DNA of 53,406 nucleotides, from the NCBI GenBank assembly GCA_013426805.1, contig JACDZG010000046.1:1-53406 (forward strand), written 5' to 3'. Positions 19,583 through 28,461 of this stretch are shown here, in pieces. This DNA comes from Chromatiaceae bacterium (GTDB lineage: Bacteria > Pseudomonadota > Gammaproteobacteria > Chromatiales > Chromatiaceae). Below the pieces are notes generated by a model. It saw only the letters and a program-made list of their open reading frames with translations. It ran no database searches and was not told the DNA's origin. Within the stretch, counting starts at the first letter, position 1. Each line of letters opens with the position of its first letter. Position numbers and translations under genes: made by a program.

Positions 19583-20305
19583 TTGTCCAAAATTAGAAAC
19601 TTAGTATTTTGGCTTCCGCCCAAAAGCCTTTTTGCCTATTTACTTTCTATAATGGCGAGAAAAGTATTTAATAGGCATGCCTCTTTCTCCTATGCGCAAA
19701 GCGGCGAGGATTTATTGCTCTCGCGGGCAATAGATCTGAGTCGACCAGGTTTCTACATTGACGTTGGCTGTAATCATCCTATTCGGCTCTCAAATACGTA
19801 TTTTCTCTATTTAAAGGGCTGGCGGGGCATTGCAATCGATGGTAATGGGTCGTTCTCACATGAATGGAAAAGACGCCGCCCGCGCGATAAGTTTATACAT
19901 GCCTGTATTAGTGATAGACGAAAATGGATCGAATTCCAAGTCTTCCAGTCAAGTGAGCTTAGCAGTATTTCCGGCGATGTAGTAAAGGGCGTGAGCTCCG
20001 CTCAGTATAAGTTGGAGCGAGTTGAAAGTCTCGAAACTCAAAAACTCGATGACATACTTTTCAGTGAGAAACCGCCTCCCGACATCGGCTTGTTGAGTAT
20101 CGACATTGAAGGGGAAGATTTCGCCGCCCTTAGATCAATCGATTTGGTCAAGTACCGCCCTCGCGTAATAATTATTGAATTGCATGACATTAATGTATCT
20201 GATATCGGCTCTCACGAAGTGACCCAATATTTGGAAGGATTCGGATACTTCCCGTTCGCGTGTCAAATGTCCAATGTCGTGTTTAGAGCCCAGTCAGAAA
20301 AATGA
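19583..20305 (+). CDS. FkbM-family methyltransferase (1)
   Basis: The protein carries FSYAQSGEDLLLSRAIDLSR, GFYIDVGCNHPIRLSNTYF (SAM motif I), KGWRGIAIDGN, and LLSIDIEGEDFAALRSIDL (the FkbM DIEG motif). FkbM enzymes O-methylate sugars and polyketides and are common in EPS clusters. The start shown is TTG 19583 (240 aa); ATG 19652 would give a 217-aa protein beginning MARKVFNRHASFSYAQSGED, the more usual FkbM N-terminus. The gene is clearly more AT-rich than its neighbours, and lies just after the IS630 remnant. Its end overlaps the flippase start by four bases (ATGA), so the two are translationally coupled. Confidence 0.8.
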   Translation: MSKIRNLVFWLPPKSLFAYLLSIMARKVFNRHASFSYAQSGEDLLLSRAIDLSRPGFYIDVGCNHPIRLSNTYFLYLKGWRGIAIDGNGSFSHEWKRRRPRDKFIHACISDRRKWIEFQVFQSSELSSISGDVVKGVSSAQYKLERVESLETQKLDDILFSEKPPPDIGLLSIDIEGEDFAALRSIDLVKYRPRVIIIELHDINVSDIGSHEVTQYLEGFGYFPFACQMSNVVFRAQSEK

Positions 20306-21858
20306 GCACACACCTACGGCTTGCTCAAGGAACCGGGCTGACTTTGGCTCGCGTGGTTGCAGGTATCGCAGGGCAGATCATCACTGTGCCGATCTACCTC
20401 TCGAACTGGGATGCGCACACCTACGGCGTCTGGCTGATCTTCCTTGGATTTCAGGGCTACCTGTCGTTGATCTCCGTCGCCTACCAGAGGTACACCTATG
20501 CCGAGGTTCTGAAATGCGGGCGCGACGCGCGGGAAGACGTCCACCGTGTCTATTGGGCGTCTCTGGCTGTGGGCTACGTCATCGCGGCGGTTGAATTTGC
20601 TGCCATCCTAAGCTTCGCGCCTTTAGCGGTCTCAACCATGCTCGAACCAGAGGTGGCCAGCGGCGGCGCCTCAATCATCGATACGATTATTCTGCTCTTG
20701 GTGCTCTTCGGTCTGCTGAACCTCGTTATCGCGCCGTTTGGGGCTATCACCCAGTTGACGATGACGATCCATGGGTACTATCCGCGGTTGGCGGCTTGGG
20801 GACTATTCCATTCTGTGGTGATGCTCTTTTTGCCAGCGGTCGCTGTGGCCTTCGGTGCTGACTTCATGGCGGCTGGGCTGGCGCTAGTCACGGCGCACAC
20901 GATCTCTGCCACGCTTGCTTTGTTCGACATATTGCGTTTTGCAAAGCGCTATGAGCTGCTTGAGCGACCCCGGGTCGACTGGCGCACGGGCTTCCTGAAT
21001 GCCCTATACAGTTTGCCGCTGGCCGGGCAAGCCTTTATCGATTCCCTGCGTCAACAGGGCTTCCGTATCCTGCTCGGCGCCTATGCTGGGGCGACCTCGG
21101 TCACCGCGCTGGCGACCACGCGCACCTTCGCGAACGTCTTGCAGCAGGGTCTTAGCGCCATCACTGGGCCGTTGATGCCGGAGCTGATGCGCTATGTCGT
21201 CGATCGCGATCAAGACCGGATGGAAGGTGCCTTCGCCATCGTGTGGTTGAGTGTTTTCGCGCTGCTGGTGCCGGGCATACTACTTCTGATGCTGCTGGCG
21301 GAGCCTGTCTTTTTGTATTGGACCCGCGGCGCAGTCGATTATGATGCAGTGCTGTATCTCACACTGTTGGTCGTCGTAGCGGTTTATGCTTCAGGGCAAC
21401 CGGCCAACGCGATTTTGCATGGGCAGAACCGCGTTGCCTGGATTGTTTCGGCAGCAGTGGCAGCAGGGCTTGGGCTTGTCGCACTGTCCCTCGTGCTTAT
21501 TCCGCCATTCGGCTTACGGGGTGCGGGCTTCGCACTGCTTGGGGCCGAGTTCTGTGCATTGGCGGTGAGTGTGAAGGGCGCGGTACGGTCCCTGAGGCAT
21601 TCAGGCTTGCACTTTCCCCTTCCGAGTTTTGCCCTGGTGATCATGAACACTGTGGCTGTTTTCGGCCTGACCCTTCTCAATGTGACCGTCTTTGCCTCTA
21701 ATTCTGCCTTCATCGCGGTACCGTTTGCAGTCAACTTGTTATTCGCGTTCGTCTACTGGGCCAACATTCCCGTACTCGCCCGTGAGAAAATTATTGGAGT
21801 ACTCGGAAAGATTATAGAAAGGTTGCTAGGCCGCACCCACGTGCGGACTTCGCAGTAG
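20302..21858 (+). CDS. wzx: Wzx-type polysaccharide flippase
   Basis: A 518-aa integral membrane protein with about 12-14 hydrophobic segments (e.g. VVAGIAGQIITVPIYL, VGYVIAAVEFAAILSFA, IIDTIILLLVLFGLLNLVIA, AVAAGLGLVALSLVLIPPFG). The start LAQGTGLTLARVVAGIAGQI and the RTFANVLQQGLSAITGPLMP segment are typical of the MOP/polysaccharide-transport flippases. It should move the undecaprenyl-linked repeat unit across the inner membrane for Wzy polymerisation. The ATG overlaps the upstream FkbM stop. The reading frame is complete. No other flippase gene is seen in the window. Confidence 0.8.
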   Translation: MSTHLRLAQGTGLTLARVVAGIAGQIITVPIYLSNWDAHTYGVWLIFLGFQGYLSLISVAYQRYTYAEVLKCGRDAREDVHRVYWASLAVGYVIAAVEFAAILSFAPLAVSTMLEPEVASGGASIIDTIILLLVLFGLLNLVIAPFGAITQLTMTIHGYYPRLAAWGLFHSVVMLFLPAVAVAFGADFMAAGLALVTAHTISATLALFDILRFAKRYELLERPRVDWRTGFLNALYSLPLAGQAFIDSLRQQGFRILLGAYAGATSVTALATTRTFANVLQQGLSAITGPLMPELMRYVVDRDQDRMEGAFAIVWLSVFALLVPGILLLMLLAEPVFLYWTRGAVDYDAVLYLTLLVVVAVYASGQPANAILHGQNRVAWIVSAAVAAGLGLVALSLVLIPPFGLRGAGFALLGAEFCALAVSVKGAVRSLRHSGLHFPLPSFALVIMNTVAVFGLTLLNVTVFASNSAFIAVPFAVNLLFAFVYWANIPVLAREKIIGVLGKIIERLLGRTHVRTSQ

Positions 21859-21924
21859 CCTGGTCGGAGTTTGTTCGGGCTGAGCAGTCAGAGTGGTTGG
21901 CAGCGAAACAGCGCCCCTGGAACC

Positions 21925-22300
21925 AAGACACAACCTTCCAAGCGTTTGCCGGCGCTAGGCCAACCAGTGTTTCCGTCAGCGCCAACTGACCAAAGGACTC
22001 CGAGTCAGCCGGGGTCCCACCAACTGCTGCCTAGGTGCCCTGATCGCGCGCGGCAAGGTCAAAGTTGAGCACTTTCGCACCAACAAGACCGAGCGAGCCG
22101 ACGCGTACACGTTCACGCCAGACCGAATCAATACTTAGGTCCGAATCACCGCCCGCTTCGTCAAGTCAGCGTGCCGAAAACGACGCGCTCAAGGGCGAGC
22201 TTGCGCAGCTAACCCCCGACGCAAGAGCCGAACCCCTGATTGAAACAACTCCTGACCCGAACGGCGAATCAAGCCCGCACGAGGACGCGCCGACGGCGTG
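21925..22300 (+). pseudogene. Decayed third copy of the EPS-associated MarR regulator
   Basis: Translation gives RQRQLTKGLRVSRGPTNCCL, GALIARGKVKVEHFRTNKTE and RADAYTFTPDRI, which parallels SQRALARALGVSVGSANFCV, RALVEKGWIKIQNFRTSKDK and RAYAYLLTPQGL of the intact copies. A stop (TAG) follows RINT. Upstream, DTTFQAFAGARP matches EDRHFQALRLLQAN with a frameshift. Downstream, the coiled C-terminal segment is recognisable only in pieces. No ops element remains upstream. It is directly followed by a decayed tviB. Confidence 0.75.
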
Positions 22301-22337
22301 AAGTCAACCCTCGCGAGCCTCACCGACCCAACCACCA

Positions 22338-22680
22338 ACTATCGCCATCATCGGCCTGTGCTACGTCGGCCCGGCGCTCTCGATTGAACTCGGTGAACAG
22401 CTTTAAGTCGTCTGCTTCTATGTCAACCATGCCTGCGTCGCGGAGCGGCAAGCCGCCCCGACAGTACCCACGAGACAGCGGCCGAGCGGCGTCGCCGCTC
22501 CGATCTAACCGCGCTGCAGCGGCGACCCCGACCCCATCCGCGACTGTCGCATCATATTCTTCGTGCGCATGTCCTCCGGTCGCCGACGCCAAGCGCCCAA
22601 ACCTCACCCCGTTGATCAAGACTTCCTAGATCGTCCCCTACGCCCTCCGCGTCGGTGACAAACCGTTGCCGCGACGATCA
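22338..22680 (+). pseudogene. tviB: Decayed N-terminal part of a third tviB
   Basis: IAIIGLCYVGPALSIELGEQ, stop, VVCFYVNHACVAERQ matches [36 protein letters not shown]. Further on DPDPIRDCRIIFFVRMS matches [17 protein letters not shown], and after a frameshift VADAKRPNLTPLIKTS followed by a stop matches [17 protein letters not shown] few more codons are visible (IVPYALRVGDKPL). The rest of the gene is missing. The MarR-tviB order probably preserves the ancestral arrangement that has been separated elsewhere in the window. Confidence 0.75.
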
Positions 22681-22758
22681 TTACGTACACTCTTGTGTCG
22701 TTCTCGGATAATAAACCAAATGGCTCAAAACTAGGTGTGATTTAGAAGGAAGCATGAC

Positions 22759-23769
22759 ATGAAAAGCTCACCGCGAATGCCGAGAACACTTACAGTATTA
22801 ATGGACCACCTAGTACAAACTGATTGTCTGATCATGGTGGATCTCGGCGCTCGCGAGAATCTGGATACAGAGCTATTGGATATCGCAAAGTATGTAGACG
22901 CAATTGGCTTCGAGCCGGATGAGCAAGAATGTGAAAGGTTGTCTCAGTCGGGAAGCAGCCTCTGGAAATCCGTCACCTTTATTCCCTTTGCGGTAGCTTC
23001 GAACAACGGCGTATCGGATCTTTATCTTACTGATTCGCCAGAGTCGGCGAGTCTGCGGCCGCACAATGCTGGACTTGTCGAGGAGTTCGGTTTTGATAAT
23101 ATGCATGTGGATAAACGAAAAGTTCCGGTCAAATCCTTGACGCTGAACGCGCTACTGGAGAAAGCTTATTTTCCTAGAGTTGATTATTTGAAAGTCGATA
23201 TTGAAGGGGCGGAGCTGGAGGTTCTTCAAGCAGGGGACAAGGTGATGCGTGATGTCGCTGCGCTCAAAGTGGAATGTTCATTCCTAGAACAGAGAATTGA
23301 TCAGGCGCTAATCTGGGACGTTGCTCAATACCTGGTTAGAGATGGATTCAATATCGTAGAGCTTAGGGACATCCGTTCTTGGCGTCGCCGTCCGGTGGCG
23401 GCTCATCCTTACATTTCTAACGCGACGATCCCTTATTCGAGAGGCCGGATTGCGCAGTGCGACCTGATCGCGCTTAAGAAAAGTGACTGGTGTAGGAATG
23501 AACAACAGGCATTGCGTATAGCTATCTGTAGTGCGGCAATGGGGTACTTTGATTATTCGTTGCATGTCATAAGGTGCAATCCGATGATTGCGGATTCGCT
23601 AACGTCGAGTCTTGGTATCGATGTGTACGAGTTGTTGGCCGAGTGGTCAAAGGCTGCGGGAGAGGTAACTGTTCGAAACGCATTATCTAGTCATCTTAGG
23701 AGCGCGGTTCCGTTACTTAAGTCGATGTTCGGGAGTATTCGCGCACCGGAGTCGCTTAGAAGAGTGTGA
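22759..23769 (+). CDS. FkbM-family methyltransferase (2)
   Basis: A 336-aa protein. SAM motif LIMVDLGARENLDTELLDIA, acidic loop AIGFEPDEQECERL, DLYLTDSPESASLRPHN, and VDYLKVDIEGAELEVLQAGD (the FkbM motif). An extra C-terminal region of about 110 residues (from NEQQALRIAICSAAMGYFDY) is helical and not part of the catalytic fold. GC content is low compared with the sugar genes to the left. It sits just after the MarR/tviB fossils, with AGGAAG about 8 bases before the ATG. The methyl acceptor is unknown but is probably a sugar of the repeat unit. Confidence 0.8.
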   Translation: MKSSPRMPRTLTVLMDHLVQTDCLIMVDLGARENLDTELLDIAKYVDAIGFEPDEQECERLSQSGSSLWKSVTFIPFAVASNNGVSDLYLTDSPESASLRPHNAGLVEEFGFDNMHVDKRKVPVKSLTLNALLEKAYFPRVDYLKVDIEGAELEVLQAGDKVMRDVAALKVECSFLEQRIDQALIWDVAQYLVRDGFNIVELRDIRSWRRRPVAAHPYISNATIPYSRGRIAQCDLIALKKSDWCRNEQQALRIAICSAAMGYFDYSLHVIRCNPMIADSLTSSLGIDVYELLAEWSKAAGEVTVRNALSSHLRSAVPLLKSMFGSIRAPESLRRV

Positions 23770-23875
23770 AAGGACTCCCAAAGTATTTCAATGCCACTTT
23801 ATATCTTTGCTTGCGCAATTGCCCCTGTGATCGATCGCTCGCAGATTCTTTTCTTCTTGGCCGGGAGGAATTGAG

Positions 23876-24583
23876 GTGATTAAGAGCCGAATAAAACAGG
23901 CCCTAATGTATAAGGGATCTTCAGCCACCGATCGGATCAGATCGGAGATCGAAAAGAGGCGGCGACCTGGCTGGCCCTACGTCCCTGCCGACGAAGGCGA
24001 CATCCTAAATAGGTTTGCTCAGTTGGCGCAAGCCAGCAGTGCCTTAGAAGTGGGCTGCGCTACGGGGAGTACTGCCGCCTATATTTTGGCCGGGCTTGGA
24101 AATAGCGGAAAACTAACATCAATCGATTTCGATCAGAATAATCACGAAAGAGCCGGCGAGCTGTTGGTCCGAGATCTGGGGTTCGCGGATCGGCACATTT
24201 TGGTCGAGAAAAATTCCGATATCGCGTTACCGGAGTTATACGCCGCCGGAAACAGATTTGGACTTGTATTTCTGGATGGGTGGAAGACGTTCGATCATGT
24301 ATGGATAGACGTCTACTATTGTGCTCGCATGCTTGAAGTGGGCGGCAGGGTTGTCTTTGACGATGCGAGGATGCCCGCTGTGCGTAAATGTGTATCTCTT
24401 CTAGAGAAGTACTATGAATTCAAGAAGGTCGATACCTACCTATATGTCGGCGGCTGGCGACAGAGACTCTGGCACATCCTGACAACACGTGGAATCTTGG
24501 CACCCTACATTGCGTTGGAGAAGGTGATGGAAGTCGAAGAGACTCCCGCGGGGAAGGACTACACTTTTTGGGCGCGCTTTTAG
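23876..24583 (+). CDS. O-methyltransferase-like SAM-dependent enzyme (Methyltransf_24 type)
   Basis: A 235-aa protein with SAM motif ALEVGCATGSTAAYILAGL (about 55-73), LTSIDFDQNNHERAGELLVR, LVFLDGWKTFDHVWIDVYYC (the conserved LDG/H pattern) and VGGRVVFDDARMPAVRKCV. This fits the Methyltransf_24 class of small-molecule O-methyltransferases. GTG 23876 is preceded by GGGAGGAATTGA, a strong ribosome-binding site. The last codon is 14 bases before the amidotransferase ATG at 24598, so the two were probably co-transcribed. The acceptor is unknown. Confidence 0.75.
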   Translation: MIKSRIKQALMYKGSSATDRIRSEIEKRRRPGWPYVPADEGDILNRFAQLAQASSALEVGCATGSTAAYILAGLGNSGKLTSIDFDQNNHERAGELLVRDLGFADRHILVEKNSDIALPELYAAGNRFGLVFLDGWKTFDHVWIDVYYCARMLEVGGRVVFDDARMPAVRKCVSLLEKYYEFKKVDTYLYVGGWRQRLWHILTTRGILAPYIALEKVMEVEETPAGKDYTFWARF

Positions 24584-24597
24584 CGCCGGATCAAGGC

Positions 24598-26532
24598 ATG
24601 TGTGGGATACTCGGATTTATAGGCGCGGGTGCATGTGCAGGTAAACAGAACCCCGGTTTTGCGAGCATGCTCTCGTCGCAGACGCATCGCGGCCCCGACG
24701 GCGAAGGCTTTTGGTGTGCGCCTGCACCGGAGCAAGTATGCCTCGGTCACCGGCGGCTTTCCATTCTCGACTTGACTGATGCGGGCGCCCAGCCGATGGT
24801 CGACACCTCCGGGCAGTTCGTGCTTACCTACAATGGGGAGATCTACAACTACGTCGAGATTCGGGAGGAGCTCAAGGCCATTGGCGTCGTGCTGCGCTCC
24901 GATTCGGATACCGAGGTCCTGCTCGAAGCGTACAAGCAATGGGGTACCGAGTGCCTGTCTCGCTTCAACGGGATGTTCTCCTTCGCGCTGTATGATCGCA
25001 CGAAGGGGCATTTGTTCTGCGCCCGCGACCGCTACGGCGAGAAGCCGTTTTTATTTCATCGCACGGCGGACCGATTCGCCTTTGCCTCGGAATATAAGGC
25101 GCTTTTGCTGGACCCCGAGATCCCGCTGGAGATCGATGAGTGGCGGCTGATTCGCGCCGCACACAATCAGAGCACCGGGCTGGATGCTGACCGCAAGACG
25201 GTATTCAAGGCCGTGGAACAGTTGCTTCCCGGCGAAGCGATGATCGTGGACGTCAGATCGCTCGACTCCCGTATCTGGCGCTATTGGGAGGTCACGCCCG
25301 GCGAGCTTCGCGGCGGCGCGGACGAGCGGGAAGTTTTTGCCGAGTTTCGCGAGCTGCTGATCGATTCCGTGCGACTGCGATTGCGCAGTGATGTTCCGGT
25401 CGGCTCATGTCTCTCGGGTGGTCTCGATTCCAGCGCGATCGTCTGCATCGTCCGTAGACTGCTGGGTGACGACGCGCCCTATAACACCTTTACCGGGCGT
25501 TTTCCGGGCACGGCGGCGGACGAGTGGCAATATGCGCGGCAGGTGATCGACCAGACGGGTGTCATCAGTCATGTCACCGAACCGACAGTCGAACGGTTTC
25601 TTGAGGATCTGCCCGCGTTCGTCTGGTACAACGAGCTTCCGGTCGGCAGCTCCAGCCAATTCGCCCAGTGGTGTGTATTCCAACTCGCGAAGAAACACGA
25701 CGTGACCGTGTTGCTGGATGGGCAGGGCGCGGATGAGGCCCTCGGCGGCTATGAACAGTATTTTCGGTTCTATGTCGATGCCTTGCGAGAACGCGGAGAC
25801 CACAAGCGGATGCGTCGGGAGTTACCGCAGATTCGCGCGCGCTACCCGTTGGCACTGACATCCTCTGCCCGTTCCATTCGGGACCGGTTGCCGTTCCGCA
25901 TGCGGCACCTGTTGTCGAATCGTTTCGGAATGGGAACCAGCTTGCTGTATGGCCTGAAGCCGGCGGTTGCACGTGCGATCGCGCGTGAGAATACGTTGCC
26001 CAGCAAGCCGGGGTTCAACCCTCTGGCCAACGCCTTGGAACAGGACAGCTTCGGCCGTTATCTGACTACGCTCCTGCGTTACGGCGACCGCAACTCCATG
26101 GCTCATTCACGGGAGGTTCGTCTGCCGTTCTGTGATCATCGGATCGCCGAGTTTGTGTTCAGCCTACCGCCGCACCTTGTGATGGGCGAGATCCAGACGA
26201 AGCGGCTACTGCGCGAGAGCATGGTGGGTGTGCTGCCTGAGGGCATCCGCACGCGATGGAACAAGCAGGGTTTCAGACCCCCGCAAGATCTCTGGTTCCG
26301 GTCCCCGGCCTTGCTGAGCCAGGTGCGGGATGTGTTTCACGGTGCAGCCTTTCGCGATAGCGCCTATTGGTTCGCCCCTTGGTGGCAAAAGGCCCTGCAG
26401 CGCGTGGAGAACGGGCAACTGGGCCTGGGCTGGGCCTTATGGCACCCGTTCATGGCGGAGGTTTGGAAAGAACAGTTCATCAAGCCACTGCAGGTGCGGC
26501 GGCGAGCAATAAGCCAGGATCGGGCAGCGTGA
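24598..26532 (+). CDS. asnB: Asparagine synthase-like glutamine amidotransferase (1)
   Basis: A 644-aa two-domain enzyme. The N-terminal Ntn glutaminase starts at Met-Cys2 (MCGILGFIGAGACAGKQNPG), with HRGPDGEGFW, LGHRRLSILDLTDAGAQPM and TYNGEIYNYVEIREEL. The synthetase domain has the ATP PP-loop SCLSGGLDSSAIVCI and LDGQGADEALGGYEQYFRFY. In polysaccharide loci AsnB paralogs such as WbpS amidate uronic acids, and here two tviB-type dehydrogenases supply a uronic acid, so that role is inferred rather than free asparagine synthesis. ATG 24598 is fixed by the need for Cys2. The stop overlaps the next GTG start. Confidence 0.85.
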   Translation: MCGILGFIGAGACAGKQNPGFASMLSSQTHRGPDGEGFWCAPAPEQVCLGHRRLSILDLTDAGAQPMVDTSGQFVLTYNGEIYNYVEIREELKAIGVVLRSDSDTEVLLEAYKQWGTECLSRFNGMFSFALYDRTKGHLFCARDRYGEKPFLFHRTADRFAFASEYKALLLDPEIPLEIDEWRLIRAAHNQSTGLDADRKTVFKAVEQLLPGEAMIVDVRSLDSRIWRYWEVTPGELRGGADEREVFAEFRELLIDSVRLRLRSDVPVGSCLSGGLDSSAIVCIVRRLLGDDAPYNTFTGRFPGTAADEWQYARQVIDQTGVISHVTEPTVERFLEDLPAFVWYNELPVGSSSQFAQWCVFQLAKKHDVTVLLDGQGADEALGGYEQYFRFYVDALRERGDHKRMRRELPQIRARYPLALTSSARSIRDRLPFRMRHLLSNRFGMGTSLLYGLKPAVARAIARENTLPSKPGFNPLANALEQDSFGRYLTTLLRYGDRNSMAHSREVRLPFCDHRIAEFVFSLPPHLVMGEIQTKRLLRESMVGVLPEGIRTRWNKQGFRPPQDLWFRSPALLSQVRDVFHGAAFRDSAYWFAPWWQKALQRVENGQLGLGWALWHPFMAEVWKEQFIKPLQVRRRAISQDRAA

Positions 26533-27722
26533 ACATTCTGTTGGTGAACCCGACTCACCCGGAGGTGAAACACATCTCCGCGGTACGGGTCTGGCGCTTT
26601 GGCTGCGAACTGGCCAGCCGTGGGCATCGGGTAGTGCTTCTGACCGCAGCCGGTCCCGATGGCCGGGTGACCTCTGCTGCCGACACGGCAGAGCATGATT
26701 GGTCGACACCCTATGTGCTGGCAACGTCGCGGCTGCGCGAGTCGTCTTCATTGCTTCCGTTCGCGTTGCTGCGGCGTGCGGAGACATTGCTGCGCATGGT
26801 GTCGACTGGTGGATACCAAGGCCCTTGGGTAAACGCGGGGGCCGTCGCAATGATTGCCGGGCGACAGGTATTTCGGCCAAGTGTGATATGGGTCACCTAC
26901 GGAAAGATGGAGGCGGTTTTTCTGGCCAAGCGACTTGCGCGACGCTTCAAAGTGCCCTGGGTGCTGGATTTGAAGGATAGCTGGGAATTATATGTACCCA
27001 AGGGCCTGCGCCGGTTGATGGCTTTGCGCACCCGCGGTTGGCAGGCCCTGACGGCGAATGGCGAGTTAACCCGGGATCTGGGAAAACGCTGGCACGGTTC
27101 GGACCCCACACTCATCTATAGCGGTGTGGATCAAGTCTTCCTGAAACCGAACCAACCGCCCCCTCAGCCCCACGAACGCGAGTACTTGAACCTTGTCGGT
27201 GGCCTGTATTTCGAACGGCCGTTGGAGATTCTGTTTCACGGTATCGCACGCTGGGCAGAGTCGCGCCCTAAGGGGGCATTACCTGTCTTTGTTCGCTATT
27301 TCGGGGCCGATGTTGCCCGGTTTTCAGCGGCAGCCACGCGTCTGTTGGATGGAGTCGGGTATGAAGCAATGGGCTATGTCGCGCCGGCGACGCTTGCCGC
27401 TGCTTGTCAGCAGGCTCTGGCAAATGCATACATCGGCCATCCGGGGAATTTTCACCATAAGACCCTCGAGTTGCTCGCTGCCGGACGGCCTCTCTTGGTG
27501 TGTCCGTCCGAACGCGACGAAAGTCGCCGGCTGACGGTGCAGCTTTCGGGTCAGCTCATCGAGGCCGATTCGATCGCGCGGGTTGTGGATGCCTGTGCCC
27601 GCATTGAAGACGAGTGGCAATCGTCGCGGAGCCCCCTACCGAACTTGAAGTGCCGTCGTTTTGCGTGGTCGGCCCAGGCCGATCTACTCGAAGAGGTCTT
27701 GTTGGATGTCACCGAGAGATAA
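26529..27722 (+). CDS. Glycosyltransferase, GT-B fold (GT4-like)
   Basis: A 397-aa protein starting at GTG 26529, which overlaps the amidotransferase stop (GTGA). The N-terminal domain: MNILLVNPTHPEVKHISAVR, ELASRGHRVVLLTAAG. The linker region DLKDSWELYVPKGLRRLMAL and the C-terminal part (TLIYSGVDQVFL, NAYIGHPGNFHHKTLELLAA, GRPLLVCPSERDESRRL) resemble GT4 enzymes, with HHKTLELLAAGRPLL taking the place of the usual E-x7-E helix (only the second Glu is clear). Its sugar and acceptor are unknown. It overlaps the methyltransferase that follows by 17 bases. Confidence 0.75.
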   Translation: MNILLVNPTHPEVKHISAVRVWRFGCELASRGHRVVLLTAAGPDGRVTSAADTAEHDWSTPYVLATSRLRESSSLLPFALLRRAETLLRMVSTGGYQGPWVNAGAVAMIAGRQVFRPSVIWVTYGKMEAVFLAKRLARRFKVPWVLDLKDSWELYVPKGLRRLMALRTRGWQALTANGELTRDLGKRWHGSDPTLIYSGVDQVFLKPNQPPPQPHEREYLNLVGGLYFERPLEILFHGIARWAESRPKGALPVFVRYFGADVARFSAAATRLLDGVGYEAMGYVAPATLAAACQQALANAYIGHPGNFHHKTLELLAAGRPLLVCPSERDESRRLTVQLSGQLIEADSIARVVDACARIEDEWQSSRSPLPNLKCRRFAWSAQADLLEEVLLDVTER

Positions 27723-28461
27723 CCAGTCTGTTCCGAGCACGCATCAGCGGATCATCTCCGATTATTACGCAACCACGTCCGCAGCCGGTCGCGATGGTCC
27801 GATCGATTATGCCAAGAGGACTGCTGGCCTGAAACGGGGACTCCGGGATTGGCTCGATGTCAAGGGCAAAACCGTGCTTGATCTGGGCTGTGGCACCGGA
27901 GAACTCTGCTGGCTCGCTCTGGCGCAGGGAGCATCGCACGTGACCGGTGTCAACTTGAGCCAGGGGGAGATCGATTTCGCGGCACCGCAGGTTGACGCCA
28001 GCTTTATCTGCCAAAACATCGAGGACTTCCTTTCGGTCGCTCCGCCGGTCAGCGTCGATCGTATCTTCGCGCTGAACATCTTGGAGCACCTATCCAAGGA
28101 CGAGCTTGCTCACGTTCTGGAGCAAGCTTTTCGAGTCTTGCGCCCCGGCGGACATCTGGTGGCCATGGTGCCGAATGCGCTGTCGCCCTTCGGCACCATG
28201 ACCCGCTACTGGGATATCACCCATCGCCTGTCCTTCACGCCGAGCAGCATTGTTCAGCTACAATGCCTAGCGGGTTTCGCTGCGGCCGAGTTCCGTGAGT
28301 GGGGGCCACGTCCACATGGGCTCATCAGCACGATCCGGTATGGGCTGTGGCAGGGCATTCGCTTGACGATCGCTCTTCGCCTGATGATCGAGACTGGTTC
28401 CGACAAGGGCAGAGTCTATACAGCAGATATGCTGTTTCGACTCTTTAGAGACAAGTCATGA
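27706..28461 (+). CDS. Class I SAM-dependent methyltransferase
   Basis: A 251-aa protein. SAM motif I is KTVLDLGCGTGELCWLALAQ, then VTGVNLSQGEIDFAA, DRIFALNILEHLSKDELAHV and FRVLRPGGHLVAMVPNALSP. These are typical of Methyltransf_11/23 family enzymes in polysaccharide clusters. ATG 27706 gives MSPRDNQSVPSTHQRIISDY and lies within the end of the glycosyltransferase gene. The last four bases overlap the next start (ATGA at 28458). The chain of overlaps from 24598 to 30760 indicates one transcription unit. Confidence 0.8.
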   Translation: MSPRDNQSVPSTHQRIISDYYATTSAAGRDGPIDYAKRTAGLKRGLRDWLDVKGKTVLDLGCGTGELCWLALAQGASHVTGVNLSQGEIDFAAPQVDASFICQNIEDFLSVAPPVSVDRIFALNILEHLSKDELAHVLEQAFRVLRPGGHLVAMVPNALSPFGTMTRYWDITHRLSFTPSSIVQLQCLAGFAAAEFREWGPRPHGLISTIRYGLWQGIRLTIALRLMIETGSDKGRVYTADMLFRLFRDKS

